Positions 43,696 through 52,582 of a stretch of 64,000 nt of DNA are shown here, piece by piece. How positions within the stretch are numbered: the stretch's first letter is position 1; the number at the start of each line of letters is the position of its first letter. The notes beneath the pieces are model-generated. The model saw nothing but the letters and a program-made list of their open reading frames with translations. It ran no database searches and was not told the DNA's origin. The DNA is taken from NCBI GenBank assembly GCA_910578845.1, contig CAJTSL010000001.1, forward strand, positions 78,356-142,355, written 5' to 3'. A program made the position numbers and the translations under genes. This DNA comes from an uncultured Lachnospiraceae bacterium (GTDB taxonomy: Bacteria > Bacillota > Clostridia > Lachnospirales > Lachnospiraceae).

Positions 43696-45268
43696 AATCA
43701 CGCATGACGGGAGAATAGAAGAAGGAGAGACTGCATTAAGCAAGCGTTTGGACGAGCTGGTGGCAGAGCTGTTTTCGCAGAACGGATGGCGTTACGAGGA
43801 GTTAGAGAAGCGTAACAGCGTGTACAGAAAAGCCAGAGTTACCAGTCTTATGGGTGATGTGTATGAAATCAATTTGTTTACAGCTAAGCTGCGCAATGAG
43901 AAAAGAAGCTCCTATGAGAAAAAAATCCAGTTGAACGGAGAAAACCCGAACCGGTATAAAGATGAGATGACCATTATCTTAGGATTTTATGTATCGGATG
44001 AAAATGACGGTATCGAGGATGCCATCATCGTAGGATATCCGGTCAGCGAAGCCGTTGTCTATGAGACAAATCCCAGCTTAAGGGGCGTTTTTGTCAATGA
44101 CGTCCTGATCAAAGCAAAGCAAAACGGCATACATATTGACGAAAAGCGCCGATTAGCAGGGTTTAGGCCAGCGTTTATTTTCTATTATCTGATGAATTAT
44201 GCCAAAATCCATGCCTATCAGAATTGCTATGATACGGATAAAGCGGTGAATCGGCTGCATGGGCTGGCGCCGGATGAGGAGAAAAAGAGGAAAACGGGAG
44301 GCTATAATATCATCCTATATGGTGTGCCGGGAGCAGGGAAGAGCTGGACGATCGCCCATGAATATTGTGCTCATGCGGATTATATGGAACGGCTTGTCTT
44401 TCACCCGGATTATATGTACTCCGATTTCATAGGACAGATATTGCCAGTGGTCAGGGACGAAAGAGTACAGTATGAATTTATGCCGGGGCCTTTTACGAAA
44501 CTGCTAAAAAGGGCATATGAAGACCCGGACAATATGTATTATCTCGTGATAGAGGAGATAAACCGTGGGAATGCCCCCGCAATATTCGGAGAAGTGTTCC
44601 AGCTTTTGGACAGATCCACGGAAGAGGAAGGGGATTATCCGCCCGGTACAAGCGAATATGCCATAACGAATGCTAATATAGCCGGCGCCGTTTATGGAGA
44701 GGAAGGGCATGAGGTGCGTATCCCATCGAATGTGACCATTATTGGGACTATGAATACGTCGGACCAGAATGTATTTGCGTTGGATACGGCATTCCAAAGG
44801 CGTTTTGCAATGCGGCTGATTCCGAACTCATTTGAAAACCATCCGTTTGCAGAGGAATGCATACTGGACACGACAGTGAGCTGGAAAATGTTTGGCAAGG
44901 CAATCAATGAAGAAATCCTGCGGAAGAATCAGGTAACGTCTTCGGAAGATAAGCGATTGGGAGCTTATTTCATTGAGGGCGCGGATTTGGTTTGGCATAT
45001 GGAAGAAGATACGGAACCGGGATTTTCTCCGGCGTGGATTCTGGCAAGGCATAAGAATGTGCGTTTTGGGGAGAAAGTCTTGAAATATTTGTGGGATGAT
45101 GTGTTCCATTATGACCGGCAGGAAATCTTCGATACGAAAAGCTATGCCAGCTTAGAACATCTTTTAGATGCATTTTGCAGCAGCAGGGGAAATGACAGGT
45201 TCGGCGTATTTCATGAAAATGTAAGGAAAGTCATTTTGGAAGATATGGTCAATACGGACCATGCATAA
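43676..45268 (+). CDS. McrB-like AAA+ restriction subunit (LlaJI R1-like)
   Basis: This is a 530-residue protein. The N-terminal 200 residues would be the DNA-recognition part. The McrB AAA+ domain starts near 210: Walker A GVPGAGKSWT, HPDYMYSDFIGQILPV, Walker B YLVIEEINRGNAP, and MNTSDQNVFALDTAFQRRF with sensor and arginine-finger residues. McrB-class motors usually run on GTP. AGGAGG lies 9 bases before the GTG start at 43676. It should drive the nuclease encoded next. Its fusion to a two-methyltransferase operon separates it from the stand-alone McrBC type IV system. Confidence 0.92.
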   Translation: MPDIRYEITHDGRIEEGETALSKRLDELVAELFSQNGWRYEELEKRNSVYRKARVTSLMGDVYEINLFTAKLRNEKRSSYEKKIQLNGENPNRYKDEMTIILGFYVSDENDGIEDAIIVGYPVSEAVVYETNPSLRGVFVNDVLIKAKQNGIHIDEKRRLAGFRPAFIFYYLMNYAKIHAYQNCYDTDKAVNRLHGLAPDEEKKRKTGGYNIILYGVPGAGKSWTIAHEYCAHADYMERLVFHPDYMYSDFIGQILPVVRDERVQYEFMPGPFTKLLKRAYEDPDNMYYLVIEEINRGNAPAIFGEVFQLLDRSTEEEGDYPPGTSEYAITNANIAGAVYGEEGHEVRIPSNVTIIGTMNTSDQNVFALDTAFQRRFAMRLIPNSFENHPFAEECILDTTVSWKMFGKAINEEILRKNQVTSSEDKRLGAYFIEGADLVWHMEEDTEPGFSPAWILARHKNVRFGEKVLKYLWDDVFHYDRQEIFDTKSYASLEHLLDAFCSSRGNDRFGVFHENVRKVILEDMVNTDHA

Positions 45269-45293
45269 CGGGAATAGAAAAAGGAGTGTGCTT

Positions 45294-46520
45294 TTGGAAA
45301 GTTTACGGTCAAGATGCCATGTTAACCGGGAAAATGAGAAATATGTGGGCATAAAAGCGGATTCTTGGAGCGCCATGGTTTATTTTCCGATGGGATACCG
45401 GCTCCCGGTGGCGGAAGAAGACATCAGACAGGATATCCTGCGTCTCATTGCCGTGCTTTCAGAATTTGGCAAGACTGTGGACCGGGCACTTGCCTTACAT
45501 GAAAATGAGGCGGTATGTGACATCAATTTCCCGATCAACGCCTACATAAGGATTGTAAGAGATTTCTTAGAGAGGGGATCTTATTACATTGAAAAGAACC
45601 CGGTAAAGAAGCGTGGGGACAGGGGGCGTATTGACTGGTCATCCTCCTTGAAGCGTAACGTCGCGTTTTATGAGGAGGACGGGAGGCCTTTTTTCAGTGA
45701 TTTTACTGTGAAAAGCGCCGTTCGCAGTGAAGGCCATCTGCTTACACAAATCCATAAATATTGTGTATACGAGAGTTTTCTGGCAATCGGCTGGCTGTTT
45801 ACACCGGATATGCCACAGAATCCGCATGTGGAGAAGAATCTTACTTTGTTCTTAGACACATTGCGACGGAAACTCGCCGTGACCTATAACGACAGGGATA
45901 AAATGCTCTTTCAGGCGATGATCGCAATGCTTTCAGAGATGGATGAAGAAACAGAGCGCAAGCAGTCTTATTTTGGCACGTATCGTTTCGAATATGTCTG
46001 GGAGAAGCTGATTGATGAGGCATTCGGCATCCAAGAGAAAGCGGATTATTTCCCGCGGACGAAATGGACATTACGGTATGGTGAGCAAAAGGATAATTAT
46101 GTATTAAAACCTGACACGGTCATGTTGTATAACGGAGCGGTTTACATAATAGATGCAAAGTATTATCGTTATGGCTTAACCGGAGATCCTTCCCATCTGC
46201 CTTCCTCGGCGTCGATCAGCAAGCAGATCGTCTATGGTGAGTACGCGTCCCGGTTAGCATGGCTAAAGGAAAAGTACGGTGATAGCGTCACTGTCTATAA
46301 TGCTTTTCTGATGCCGTATAACAGCGCTGATAATCGTTTTGGCATCCATGATGATTTTGCCAATATCGGAGAAGCGGTCAGTGAATGGAAGACAAACGAT
46401 AATGTGTATGAAAGGATCCAGGGCGTTGTAGTAGATGTCCGCTTCCTCCTTCATCATTATTATGGCTCGCATCAGAGCAATAGAAGAGAATTAGCGAAAG
46501 CAATCATGGCAAACCCGTAA
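45294..46520 (+). CDS. LlaJI-family restriction endonuclease subunit (McrC-like position)
   Basis: This is a 408-residue protein. The C-terminal half carries a PD-(D/E)XK nuclease core: PD at 273-274 in LKPDTVMLYNG and DAK at 287-289 in YIIDAKYYRYG, followed by SKQIVYGEYA. The start is chosen as TTG at 45294, because AAGGAG lies 7 bases before it; an ATG at 45261 that overlaps the previous gene has no ribosome binding site. It should cut unmethylated target DNA together with the McrB-like motor. It is the last gene of the island; the next gene converges after 49 bases. Confidence 0.88.
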   Translation: MESLRSRCHVNRENEKYVGIKADSWSAMVYFPMGYRLPVAEEDIRQDILRLIAVLSEFGKTVDRALALHENEAVCDINFPINAYIRIVRDFLERGSYYIEKNPVKKRGDRGRIDWSSSLKRNVAFYEEDGRPFFSDFTVKSAVRSEGHLLTQIHKYCVYESFLAIGWLFTPDMPQNPHVEKNLTLFLDTLRRKLAVTYNDRDKMLFQAMIAMLSEMDEETERKQSYFGTYRFEYVWEKLIDEAFGIQEKADYFPRTKWTLRYGEQKDNYVLKPDTVMLYNGAVYIIDAKYYRYGLTGDPSHLPSSASISKQIVYGEYASRLAWLKEKYGDSVTVYNAFLMPYNSADNRFGIHDDFANIGEAVSEWKTNDNVYERIQGVVVDVRFLLHHYYGSHQSNRRELAKAIMANP

Positions 46521-46569
46521 AGACGAAGGAAAGGATGCGCTTTATGGATTTGCCATTTTGATGTTTTCA

Positions 46570-47388
46570 TCATATCTTTTTCTTATACCAATGTTCCAGG
46601 CTCTGGATGATCTTATAAAGCCCCATGGCGATCGCACATAAGATGATAATGGAGGTAATTACCATATTGAGCTGGAATACTTGTGAGCCATAGATGATCA
46701 GATAGCCAAGGCCGCGCCTTGCCGCCAGGAACTCCCCGATGATGACGCCTACCAGGCACAATCCGATGTTGACTTTCATATTGCTGATAATGAGCGGGAT
46801 AGAGCTTGGGAGAATGACTTTGAACATGGCATCCTTTCTGTCGCCGCCAAGCGTATAGATCAGCTTTAACATTTCATTATCCGCTTGGCAAAAACCTGTA
46901 TATAGATTGATGACTGAGCCGAAGACTGCAACGGAAATGCCGGCGACGATGATGGTTTTTGAGCCAGTGCCGAGCCAGACAATGAGCAATGGGGCAAGAG
47001 CGGATTTCGGGAGTGAATTGAGTATGACCAGATATGGCTCCAAAATTTCAGACAGGCTGTTCCGGTACCATAGCAGCATGGCAGTGAGAAAGCTAAGCGC
47101 CGTTACGAGCAGGAAGCTAACGATAGTTTCCAGCAAGGTAATCCCGGTATGCATGAAAAAGGAGGAATCCAGGATCATTTGATACAAATACTTTACGATG
47201 GCGCTCGGAGAACTGAAAAAGAAAATGTCGATATAGCCGGTATAAGTGGCATATTCCCAGAGCGCTAAGAAAACCAGAAGAATGAGCAGGCGGAAAAAGG
47301 CAATCATATGATGGTGTTTTCTATGCGCCAGAATATACGCCTGCTGATTGGTCAGGTCATGGTTTTGTTTCTTTGTCTGCAAGGTCAT
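46570..47388 (-). CDS. ABC transporter permease, NitT/TauT (SsuC-like) type
   Basis: This is a 272-residue membrane protein with about six spans and the SsuC/TauC EAA-like loop (GGDRKDAMFKVILPSSIPLI). It belongs to the family that imports nitrate, sulfonates, pyrimidine precursors or similar small molecules. AAGGAG lies 7 bases before the ATG at 47388; the open frame runs further upstream inside the ATPase gene. The two genes overlap by 32 bases. No binding protein is encoded next to them, so the substrate cannot be read from context. Confidence 0.92.
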   Translation of the reverse strand: MTLQTKKQNHDLTNQQAYILAHRKHHHMIAFFRLLILLVFLALWEYATYTGYIDIFFFSSPSAIVKYLYQMILDSSFFMHTGITLLETIVSFLLVTALSFLTAMLLWYRNSLSEILEPYLVILNSLPKSALAPLLIVWLGTGSKTIIVAGISVAVFGSVINLYTGFCQADNEMLKLIYTLGGDRKDAMFKVILPSSIPLIISNMKVNIGLCLVGVIIGEFLAARRGLGYLIIYGSQVFQLNMVITSIIILCAIAMGLYKIIQSLEHWYKKKI

Positions 47389-48127
47389 CTGACAACTCCT
47401 TCCATAGAAGATTAAAGTATGTTTGGTAAGCATTTGTATTGCGTATCAAAAGCGGAGAGGTCCGTTCCATATCGTAGTGGATTGGCAGTTCATATTTGAC
47501 GGTGGCCGGCCTGCCGGAAAGCACGAGCACTCTGTCGGCAAGCGTGACTGCTTCGGATAGATCGTGGGTAATCAGGATTGCTGTTTTCCCGGTATTTCTA
47601 ATAATATTACCGATATCGACAGATACGGTCATCCTTGTCTGAAAGTCTAAGGCACTAAATGGCTCATCCAGCAAAAGCAGCCCCGGGCGGATTGCCATGG
47701 TACGGATCAAGGCGGCCCGCTGTCGCATACCGCCGGACAATTCGGATGGTTTTTTGTCTTTAAAGGCATAGAGGCCATAATCATTTAGAAGCTGCAATAC
47801 ATAATCAATGTTTTCTTTGGTGAGGGCTTTATTTAATTCTAATCCCAATATCACATTCTGATAGATCGTCCTCCACTCGAACAGATGATCATGCTGTAAC
47901 ATATAGCCGATCGAGGAGGAAGAGCCGAAAGCAAGCGTGCCGCTTTCAGGTTCTAACAGACCAGCAATAATGGAGAGAAGCGTAGATTTGCCACAGCCGC
48001 TGGGGCCTACGATGGCAAGGAATTCGCCTTCTGTGACATGAAATGTAATGTCTGACAGGGCAGGGGTTTCCCCATTTAGGTTGTGGTAGGAGTAAGTAAT
48101 ATTTTCTAACGATAAAAGTGCCTGCAT
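47357..48127 (-). CDS. ABC transporter ATP-binding protein, NitT/TauT type
   Basis: This 256-residue ATPase has Walker A GPSGCGKST, the Q-loop YMLQHDHLFEW, signature LSGGMRQRAAL, Walker B LLLLDEPFSALD and the H-loop ILITHDLSEA. It pairs with the permease gene that overlaps its 3' end. AAGGAG precedes the ATG. It is divergent from argH, which starts about 180 bases away. Substrate unknown; the SsuB/ThiZ-like sequence fits sulfonates, thiamine precursors or other small molecules. Confidence 0.94.
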   Translation of the reverse strand: MQALLSLENITYSYHNLNGETPALSDITFHVTEGEFLAIVGPSGCGKSTLLSIIAGLLEPESGTLAFGSSSSIGYMLQHDHLFEWRTIYQNVILGLELNKALTKENIDYVLQLLNDYGLYAFKDKKPSELSGGMRQRAALIRTMAIRPGLLLLDEPFSALDFQTRMTVSVDIGNIIRNTGKTAILITHDLSEAVTLADRVLVLSGRPATVKYELPIHYDMERTSPLLIRNTNAYQTYFNLLWKELSDDLADKETKP

Positions 48128-48224
48128 TCTGCTAAATCTCCTTTATTTATAAGATATTTTATGAGAAAGTTGTAGATTTGTGTTTCAAAATAGGGCATTG
48201 GCTAATTAAATCAGCGGTTTTTGA

Positions 48225-48253
48225 TTGAAATATATAGGCTTTTATGGTATCAT
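48225..48253 (+). promoter_or_regulatory. argH promoter
   Basis: TTGAAA (48225-48230), a 17-base spacer and TATCAT (48248-48253) lie about 50 bases before the argH ATG. Part of this promoter is in frame with argH but is not coding. Confidence 0.65.
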
Positions 48254-48305
48254 CAAATTTAGATTTAATTATAGTGAGGTAGTAGCGGCTTGGAGGATTA
48301 GGAAT

Positions 48306-49685
48306 ATGGCACAGCTTTGGGGCGGGCGTTTTACAGAAGAAACAGACAAGCTTGTATACAATTTTAATGCTTCCATTTCTTTTGACCAGAAATTTTATGC
48401 GCAGGATATTGAAGGAAGCATTGCGCATGTTGTTATGCTTGCGAAACAGGGAATTTTGAGCAAAGAAGAGAAAGATGAGATCGTAAAAGGACTGACAGGC
48501 ATCCGTCAGGATGTAGAGAACGGTACTTTAGAGATTACCGAGGAATATGAGGATATCCATAGTTTTGTGGAAGCGAATCTAATAGAGCGTATCGGGGAAA
48601 CGGGGAAAAAGCTACATACCGGCAGAAGCCGTAACGACCAGGTTGCTCTGGACATGCGCCTCTATACCAGAATAGAAGTCCTTTCCGTGGATGATTTGTT
48701 AAGGAATCTGCTAGGGACGATTCTTAGGCTGATGGAGGAGCATTTACAGACGTATATGCCGGGTTTTACCCATTTACAGAAGGCACAGCCGGTTACGCTT
48801 GCGCATCACCTTGGCGCATATTTTGAAATGTTCAAAAGGGACAGGCTGCGGTTAGCAGATATTTATAAGAGGATGAACTATTGCCCGCTCGGGGCAGGCG
48901 CGCTTGCCGGGACGACATATCCGTTAGACCGATATTATACGGCAAACCTGCTTGGCTTTGAAGGGCCTACGTTAAATAGCATGGATTCTGTTTCGGACAG
49001 GGATTACATAATAGAATTTTTGGCGGCGCTTTCCACGATTATGATGCATCTGAGCAGGTTTTGTGAAGAAATCATTATCTGGAATTCCAATGAGTACCGT
49101 TTTGTAGAGATTGATGATTCTTATGCAACTGGCAGCAGTATTATGCCGCAGAAGAAAAACCCGGATATCGCAGAATTAATCCGTGGCAAGACCGGAAGGG
49201 TGTATGGCGCGCTGGTTTCTATCCTTACGACGATGAAAGGAATCCCGCTTGCATATAATAAAGATATGCAGGAAGACAAAGAGCTGGCATTTGATGCCAT
49301 AGATACTGTGAAAGGCTGTCTTGCGCTATTTGATGGGATGTTAAAAACAATGAAGTTCAATCGCCAGATTATGGAGAAGAGCGCGATGATGGGATTTACC
49401 AATGCAACGGATGCAGCGGATTATCTTGTCGGAAGAGGCGTTGCGTTTAGGGATGCACATGGTATTATCGGCAAACTGGTGTTGTATTGTATCGATCGGA
49501 ATTGTTGCATTGAGGATTTGACGATAGAAGAATTAAAAAGCATCAGCCCGTTTTTCGAAGAGGACGTTTATGAGAAAATCAGTTTAAAGACTTGCGTAGA
49601 GAAGCGGCTGACCGTAGGCGCACCTGGGGAAGAAGCAATGAAAAAGGCAATCCAGGAGCAGAAAGAGTTTTTAGAGAGGCATTGA
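48306..49685 (+). CDS. argH: Argininosuccinate lyase
   Basis: This 459-residue protein opens AQLWGGRFTEETDKLV and carries HTGRSRNDQVA, TPGFTHLQKAQPVTLAHH (as MPGFTHLQKAQ here) and the family signature GSSIMPQKKNPDIAE with the catalytic serine loop. It splits argininosuccinate into arginine and fumarate. The ATG at 48306, with GGAGG upstream, gives the normal length; the open frame extends back through the promoter. argG is not adjacent. asd begins 17 bases after its stop. Confidence 0.97.
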   Translation: MAQLWGGRFTEETDKLVYNFNASISFDQKFYAQDIEGSIAHVVMLAKQGILSKEEKDEIVKGLTGIRQDVENGTLEITEEYEDIHSFVEANLIERIGETGKKLHTGRSRNDQVALDMRLYTRIEVLSVDDLLRNLLGTILRLMEEHLQTYMPGFTHLQKAQPVTLAHHLGAYFEMFKRDRLRLADIYKRMNYCPLGAGALAGTTYPLDRYYTANLLGFEGPTLNSMDSVSDRDYIIEFLAALSTIMMHLSRFCEEIIIWNSNEYRFVEIDDSYATGSSIMPQKKNPDIAELIRGKTGRVYGALVSILTTMKGIPLAYNKDMQEDKELAFDAIDTVKGCLALFDGMLKTMKFNRQIMEKSAMMGFTNATDAADYLVGRGVAFRDAHGIIGKLVLYCIDRNCCIEDLTIEELKSISPFFEEDVYEKISLKTCVEKRLTVGAPGEEAMKKAIQEQKEFLERH

Positions 49686-49702
49686 GAAAGGAGTACATAG
49701 AA

Positions 49703-50788
49703 ATGAGCGACAAATTGAAAGTAGGTATTTTAGGCGGCACAGGTATGGTAGGACAGCGTTTTATTGCCCTGTTAGAGAACCATCCGTGGTTTGAGGTGAC
49801 AACGATTGCGGCAAGTCCGCGTTCAGCAGGAAAAACATACGAAGAAGCGGTAGGCGGCAGATGGAAAATGACGACGCCGATGCCAGAAGGCGTGAAGAAC
49901 ATTGTCGTATTGAATGTAAATGAAGTGGAGAAGGTCGCTGCCGGGGTGGATTTTGTCTTTTCAGCGGTAGATATGACCAAAGATGAGATTAAGAAAATCG
50001 AAGAGGCATATGCGAAAACGGAAACGCCTGTCGTTTCCAATAATAGCGCACATAGATGGACACCGGACGTACCGATGGTCGTACCGGAGATCAATCCGGA
50101 GCATTTTGAAGTCATTGATTCCCAGAGAAAGAGATTGGGCACAGCGAAAGGCTTTATTGCGGTAAAGCCAAATTGCTCTATCCAGAGTTATGCCCCTGTC
50201 TTAACTGCATGGAAAGAATTTGAGCCATACGAAGTAGTCGCAACTACTTATCAGGCGATTTCCGGCGCGGGCAAGACATTCAAAGACTGGCCGGAGATGG
50301 TGGAAAACGTAATCCCGTATATTGGCGGGGAGGAAGAAAAGAGCGAGAAAGAACCGCTTAGGATCTGGGGCAAAGTAGAAAACGGGGAAATTGTCCCTGC
50401 GACCACACCTGTGATCACTTGTCAGTGTATCCGTGTGCCGGTGCTCAACGGCCATACGGCAGCAGTTTTCGTGAAATTCAAGAAACAGCCGACTAAAGAA
50501 CAGTTGATTGAGAAACTGACGCAATATAAAGGCCTTCCGCAGGAGCTGGATTTGCCTAGCGCGCCGAAACAGTTCATTCAGTACATGGAAGAAGATAACC
50601 GTCCACAGGTGAAACTGGATGTGGACTTTGAAAACGGCATGGGCATCAGTGTCGGTCGTATCAGAGAAGACAGCGTATACGACTGGAAGTTCATCGGCCT
50701 TTCCCATAACACAGTAAGAGGTGCGGCAGGCGGAGCGATCCTCTGTGCGGAAACCTTAAAAGCGAAAGGGTATATCACGAAGAAATAG
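49703..50788 (+). CDS. asd: Aspartate-semialdehyde dehydrogenase, archaeal/fungal-type
   Basis: This 361-residue protein begins KVGILGGTGMVGQRFIALL (NADP loop) and has the catalytic PNCSIQSYAP with Cys158 and QAISGAGKTFKDW. The length and the GGTGMVGQRF form match the archaeal/fungal type of ASADH, not the proteobacterial type. It reduces aspartyl phosphate for lysine, threonine and methionine synthesis and for diaminopimelate. AAAGGAG precedes the ATG at 49703; the open frame extends back into argH. It probably shares the argH transcript. Confidence 0.95.
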   Translation: MSDKLKVGILGGTGMVGQRFIALLENHPWFEVTTIAASPRSAGKTYEEAVGGRWKMTTPMPEGVKNIVVLNVNEVEKVAAGVDFVFSAVDMTKDEIKKIEEAYAKTETPVVSNNSAHRWTPDVPMVVPEINPEHFEVIDSQRKRLGTAKGFIAVKPNCSIQSYAPVLTAWKEFEPYEVVATTYQAISGAGKTFKDWPEMVENVIPYIGGEEEKSEKEPLRIWGKVENGEIVPATTPVITCQCIRVPVLNGHTAAVFVKFKKQPTKEQLIEKLTQYKGLPQELDLPSAPKQFIQYMEEDNRPQVKLDVDFENGMGISVGRIREDSVYDWKFIGLSHNTVRGAAGGAILCAETLKAKGYITKK

Positions 50789-50837
50789 GGAGTAGAATAG
50801 TTGCTGATGCGTGGAAGGGCATATAGGTGGATTGGCA

Positions 50838-52562
50838 ATGGATGATCTGAAGAGTCAGATAGAATTACTGTATGAAGAGAACAGGAAGTTAATGCAAGAC
50901 GCTAAAATGCTCCGTCTGATATGTGAAACTTCCACAAGTGCTTTTATTTATTACAGTTATGAAGAGAAGAAGATACGGACAATTGCAAATTGGGATTATT
51001 TTTTTGATTTCAAGCTGACGGACATGAGGCAGTTTACAAAGTTCTATGATTGGGTGGAAGAGAAATACAGGGCGCCGCTCAAAGAAGTGCTTTTTTTGGA
51101 AAAAAGAGGCATGAAGACGATGACGATTGACGTCAAAGTAAAAGATAGCAGAATGTGGGTCGAGGTAGAAACCAATATTATCTATGATGATGAAGGCAGG
51201 CTGTCTGATAAAATTGTCCGCTTTAAAGACGTAACAAAATTCAATTCACAAAATGATGAATTGACCTATATGGCTTATTATGACCTGCTGACCGGGTTGT
51301 ATAACCGGAATTATTTTGTGCGCCTTCTTGGCGAGTTTGTAAGGCGTGGCAAAGAAGAACATAAGCCGGTATCCGTTATGTTCATAGACCTGGATGATTT
51401 TAGGAAGATGAACGATGGCTTTGGCATTATCATCGGTGATGAGATTGTACAGATGTTCGGGCAGCTCTTATCGGATTTTGCGAGTGACGATGTCATCGTC
51501 TCTCATTTTAACGGGGATATTTATTGTATCGGCATCTATGACCCGTGCGGAGACAGAAGCGTAGATGCAATTTACCGGAAGCTGTTAGAAGGATTGAAGA
51601 ATCCTTTTAAGTTAAGCGGCGGGCAGGAGATTTCTTTGACAGTCAGTGTTGGCGTTGCGGAATATCCAGAGGCAGCGTCGAATTCGCTTGAGCTGATTAA
51701 TTGTGCAGAAATTGTTATGTTTAAGGCAAAATCAACCGGGAAAGGGAAAATCCAAAATTTTGACGGCTCAATTTTAGAAGATTTCCTACAAAATGTGACA
51801 ATTGACAACAAATTGAAGGAAGCAATTTTCGAAGATAATTTTATGATGTATTTTCAGCCGCAATTTCGTGCTGCGGATAGAAAGCTAAGGGGCGTGGAAG
51901 CGCTGATCCGTTGGAAGGATGATAATGGGAAAGCAATCCGTCCGGATATCTTTATCCCCATTGCGGAGAAAAACGGAACGATCGTGCCGATCGGGACGTG
52001 GGTCATGGAAGAAAGCATCCGTATTTATGCAGAATGGAAAAAGAAGTACCATTATCCGTTGCTGATCTCTTTAAATGTTTCCGCAATTCAATATAAGCAG
52101 CCGGATTTCATAGACCAGGTGATCCAGATACTTGATACATATGAGGTCTCTCCTAAAGAAATAGAACTAGAGATCACAGAATCTATCCTGATTGATGATT
52201 TTAAGGACATTACGGAGAAGTTAGTGATCCTAAGGAACCTTGGCATCAGGATATCTTTGGATGATTTCGGGACAGGGTATTCTTCACTGTCTTATTTGAA
52301 AGGGCTGCCAATTGATACGCTGAAAATTGATAAATCTTTTATTGATACATTGATTACAGATGAGAACACAAGGATTATTACAGAGTCTATTATTTTCATG
52401 GTGAAAAAACTGGGATTTGAAACAATTGCGGAAGGCGTGGAGACAAAGGCGCAGTTTGATTATCTCACTGAAATCGGCTGTGATAATATACAGGGTTATT
52501 ATTTAAGCAAGCCATTGCCTCCTGAAGAAATTGAGATACTAATTGAAAAAACGCTCGCATAA
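50838..52562 (+). CDS. Cyclic di-GMP phosphodiesterase (degenerate GGDEF plus EAL)
   Basis: This is a 574-residue cytoplasmic protein. Residues 1-135 form a PAS-like sensor after a short coiled coil. The GGDEF domain at 145-310 is decayed: the active-site motif is FNGDIY at 224-229. The EAL domain at 320-574 is intact: QPQF, E354-A-L, NVSAIQ, ELEITES, LDDFGTG (474-480), KIDKSF and AEGVET. It should break down cyclic di-GMP, with the dead GGDEF domain perhaps sensing GTP. AGGTGG lies 7 bases before the ATG at 50838. It is followed by a DUF234 ATPase after 20 bases. Confidence 0.94.
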   Translation: MDDLKSQIELLYEENRKLMQDAKMLRLICETSTSAFIYYSYEEKKIRTIANWDYFFDFKLTDMRQFTKFYDWVEEKYRAPLKEVLFLEKRGMKTMTIDVKVKDSRMWVEVETNIIYDDEGRLSDKIVRFKDVTKFNSQNDELTYMAYYDLLTGLYNRNYFVRLLGEFVRRGKEEHKPVSVMFIDLDDFRKMNDGFGIIIGDEIVQMFGQLLSDFASDDVIVSHFNGDIYCIGIYDPCGDRSVDAIYRKLLEGLKNPFKLSGGQEISLTVSVGVAEYPEAASNSLELINCAEIVMFKAKSTGKGKIQNFDGSILEDFLQNVTIDNKLKEAIFEDNFMMYFQPQFRAADRKLRGVEALIRWKDDNGKAIRPDIFIPIAEKNGTIVPIGTWVMEESIRIYAEWKKKYHYPLLISLNVSAIQYKQPDFIDQVIQILDTYEVSPKEIELEITESILIDDFKDITEKLVILRNLGIRISLDDFGTGYSSLSYLKGLPIDTLKIDKSFIDTLITDENTRIITESIIFMVKKLGFETIAEGVETKAQFDYLTEIGCDNIQGYYLSKPLPPEEIEILIEKTLA

Positions 52563-52582
52563 AGACATGTGGGAGGGAGCTT

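Noticed and set aside
45261..45293. ATG start for the restriction nuclease gene, overlapping the McrB-like gene
   Set aside because: No ribosome binding site precedes it, whereas AAGGAG is placed 7 bases before TTG at 45294. It remains the alternative start.
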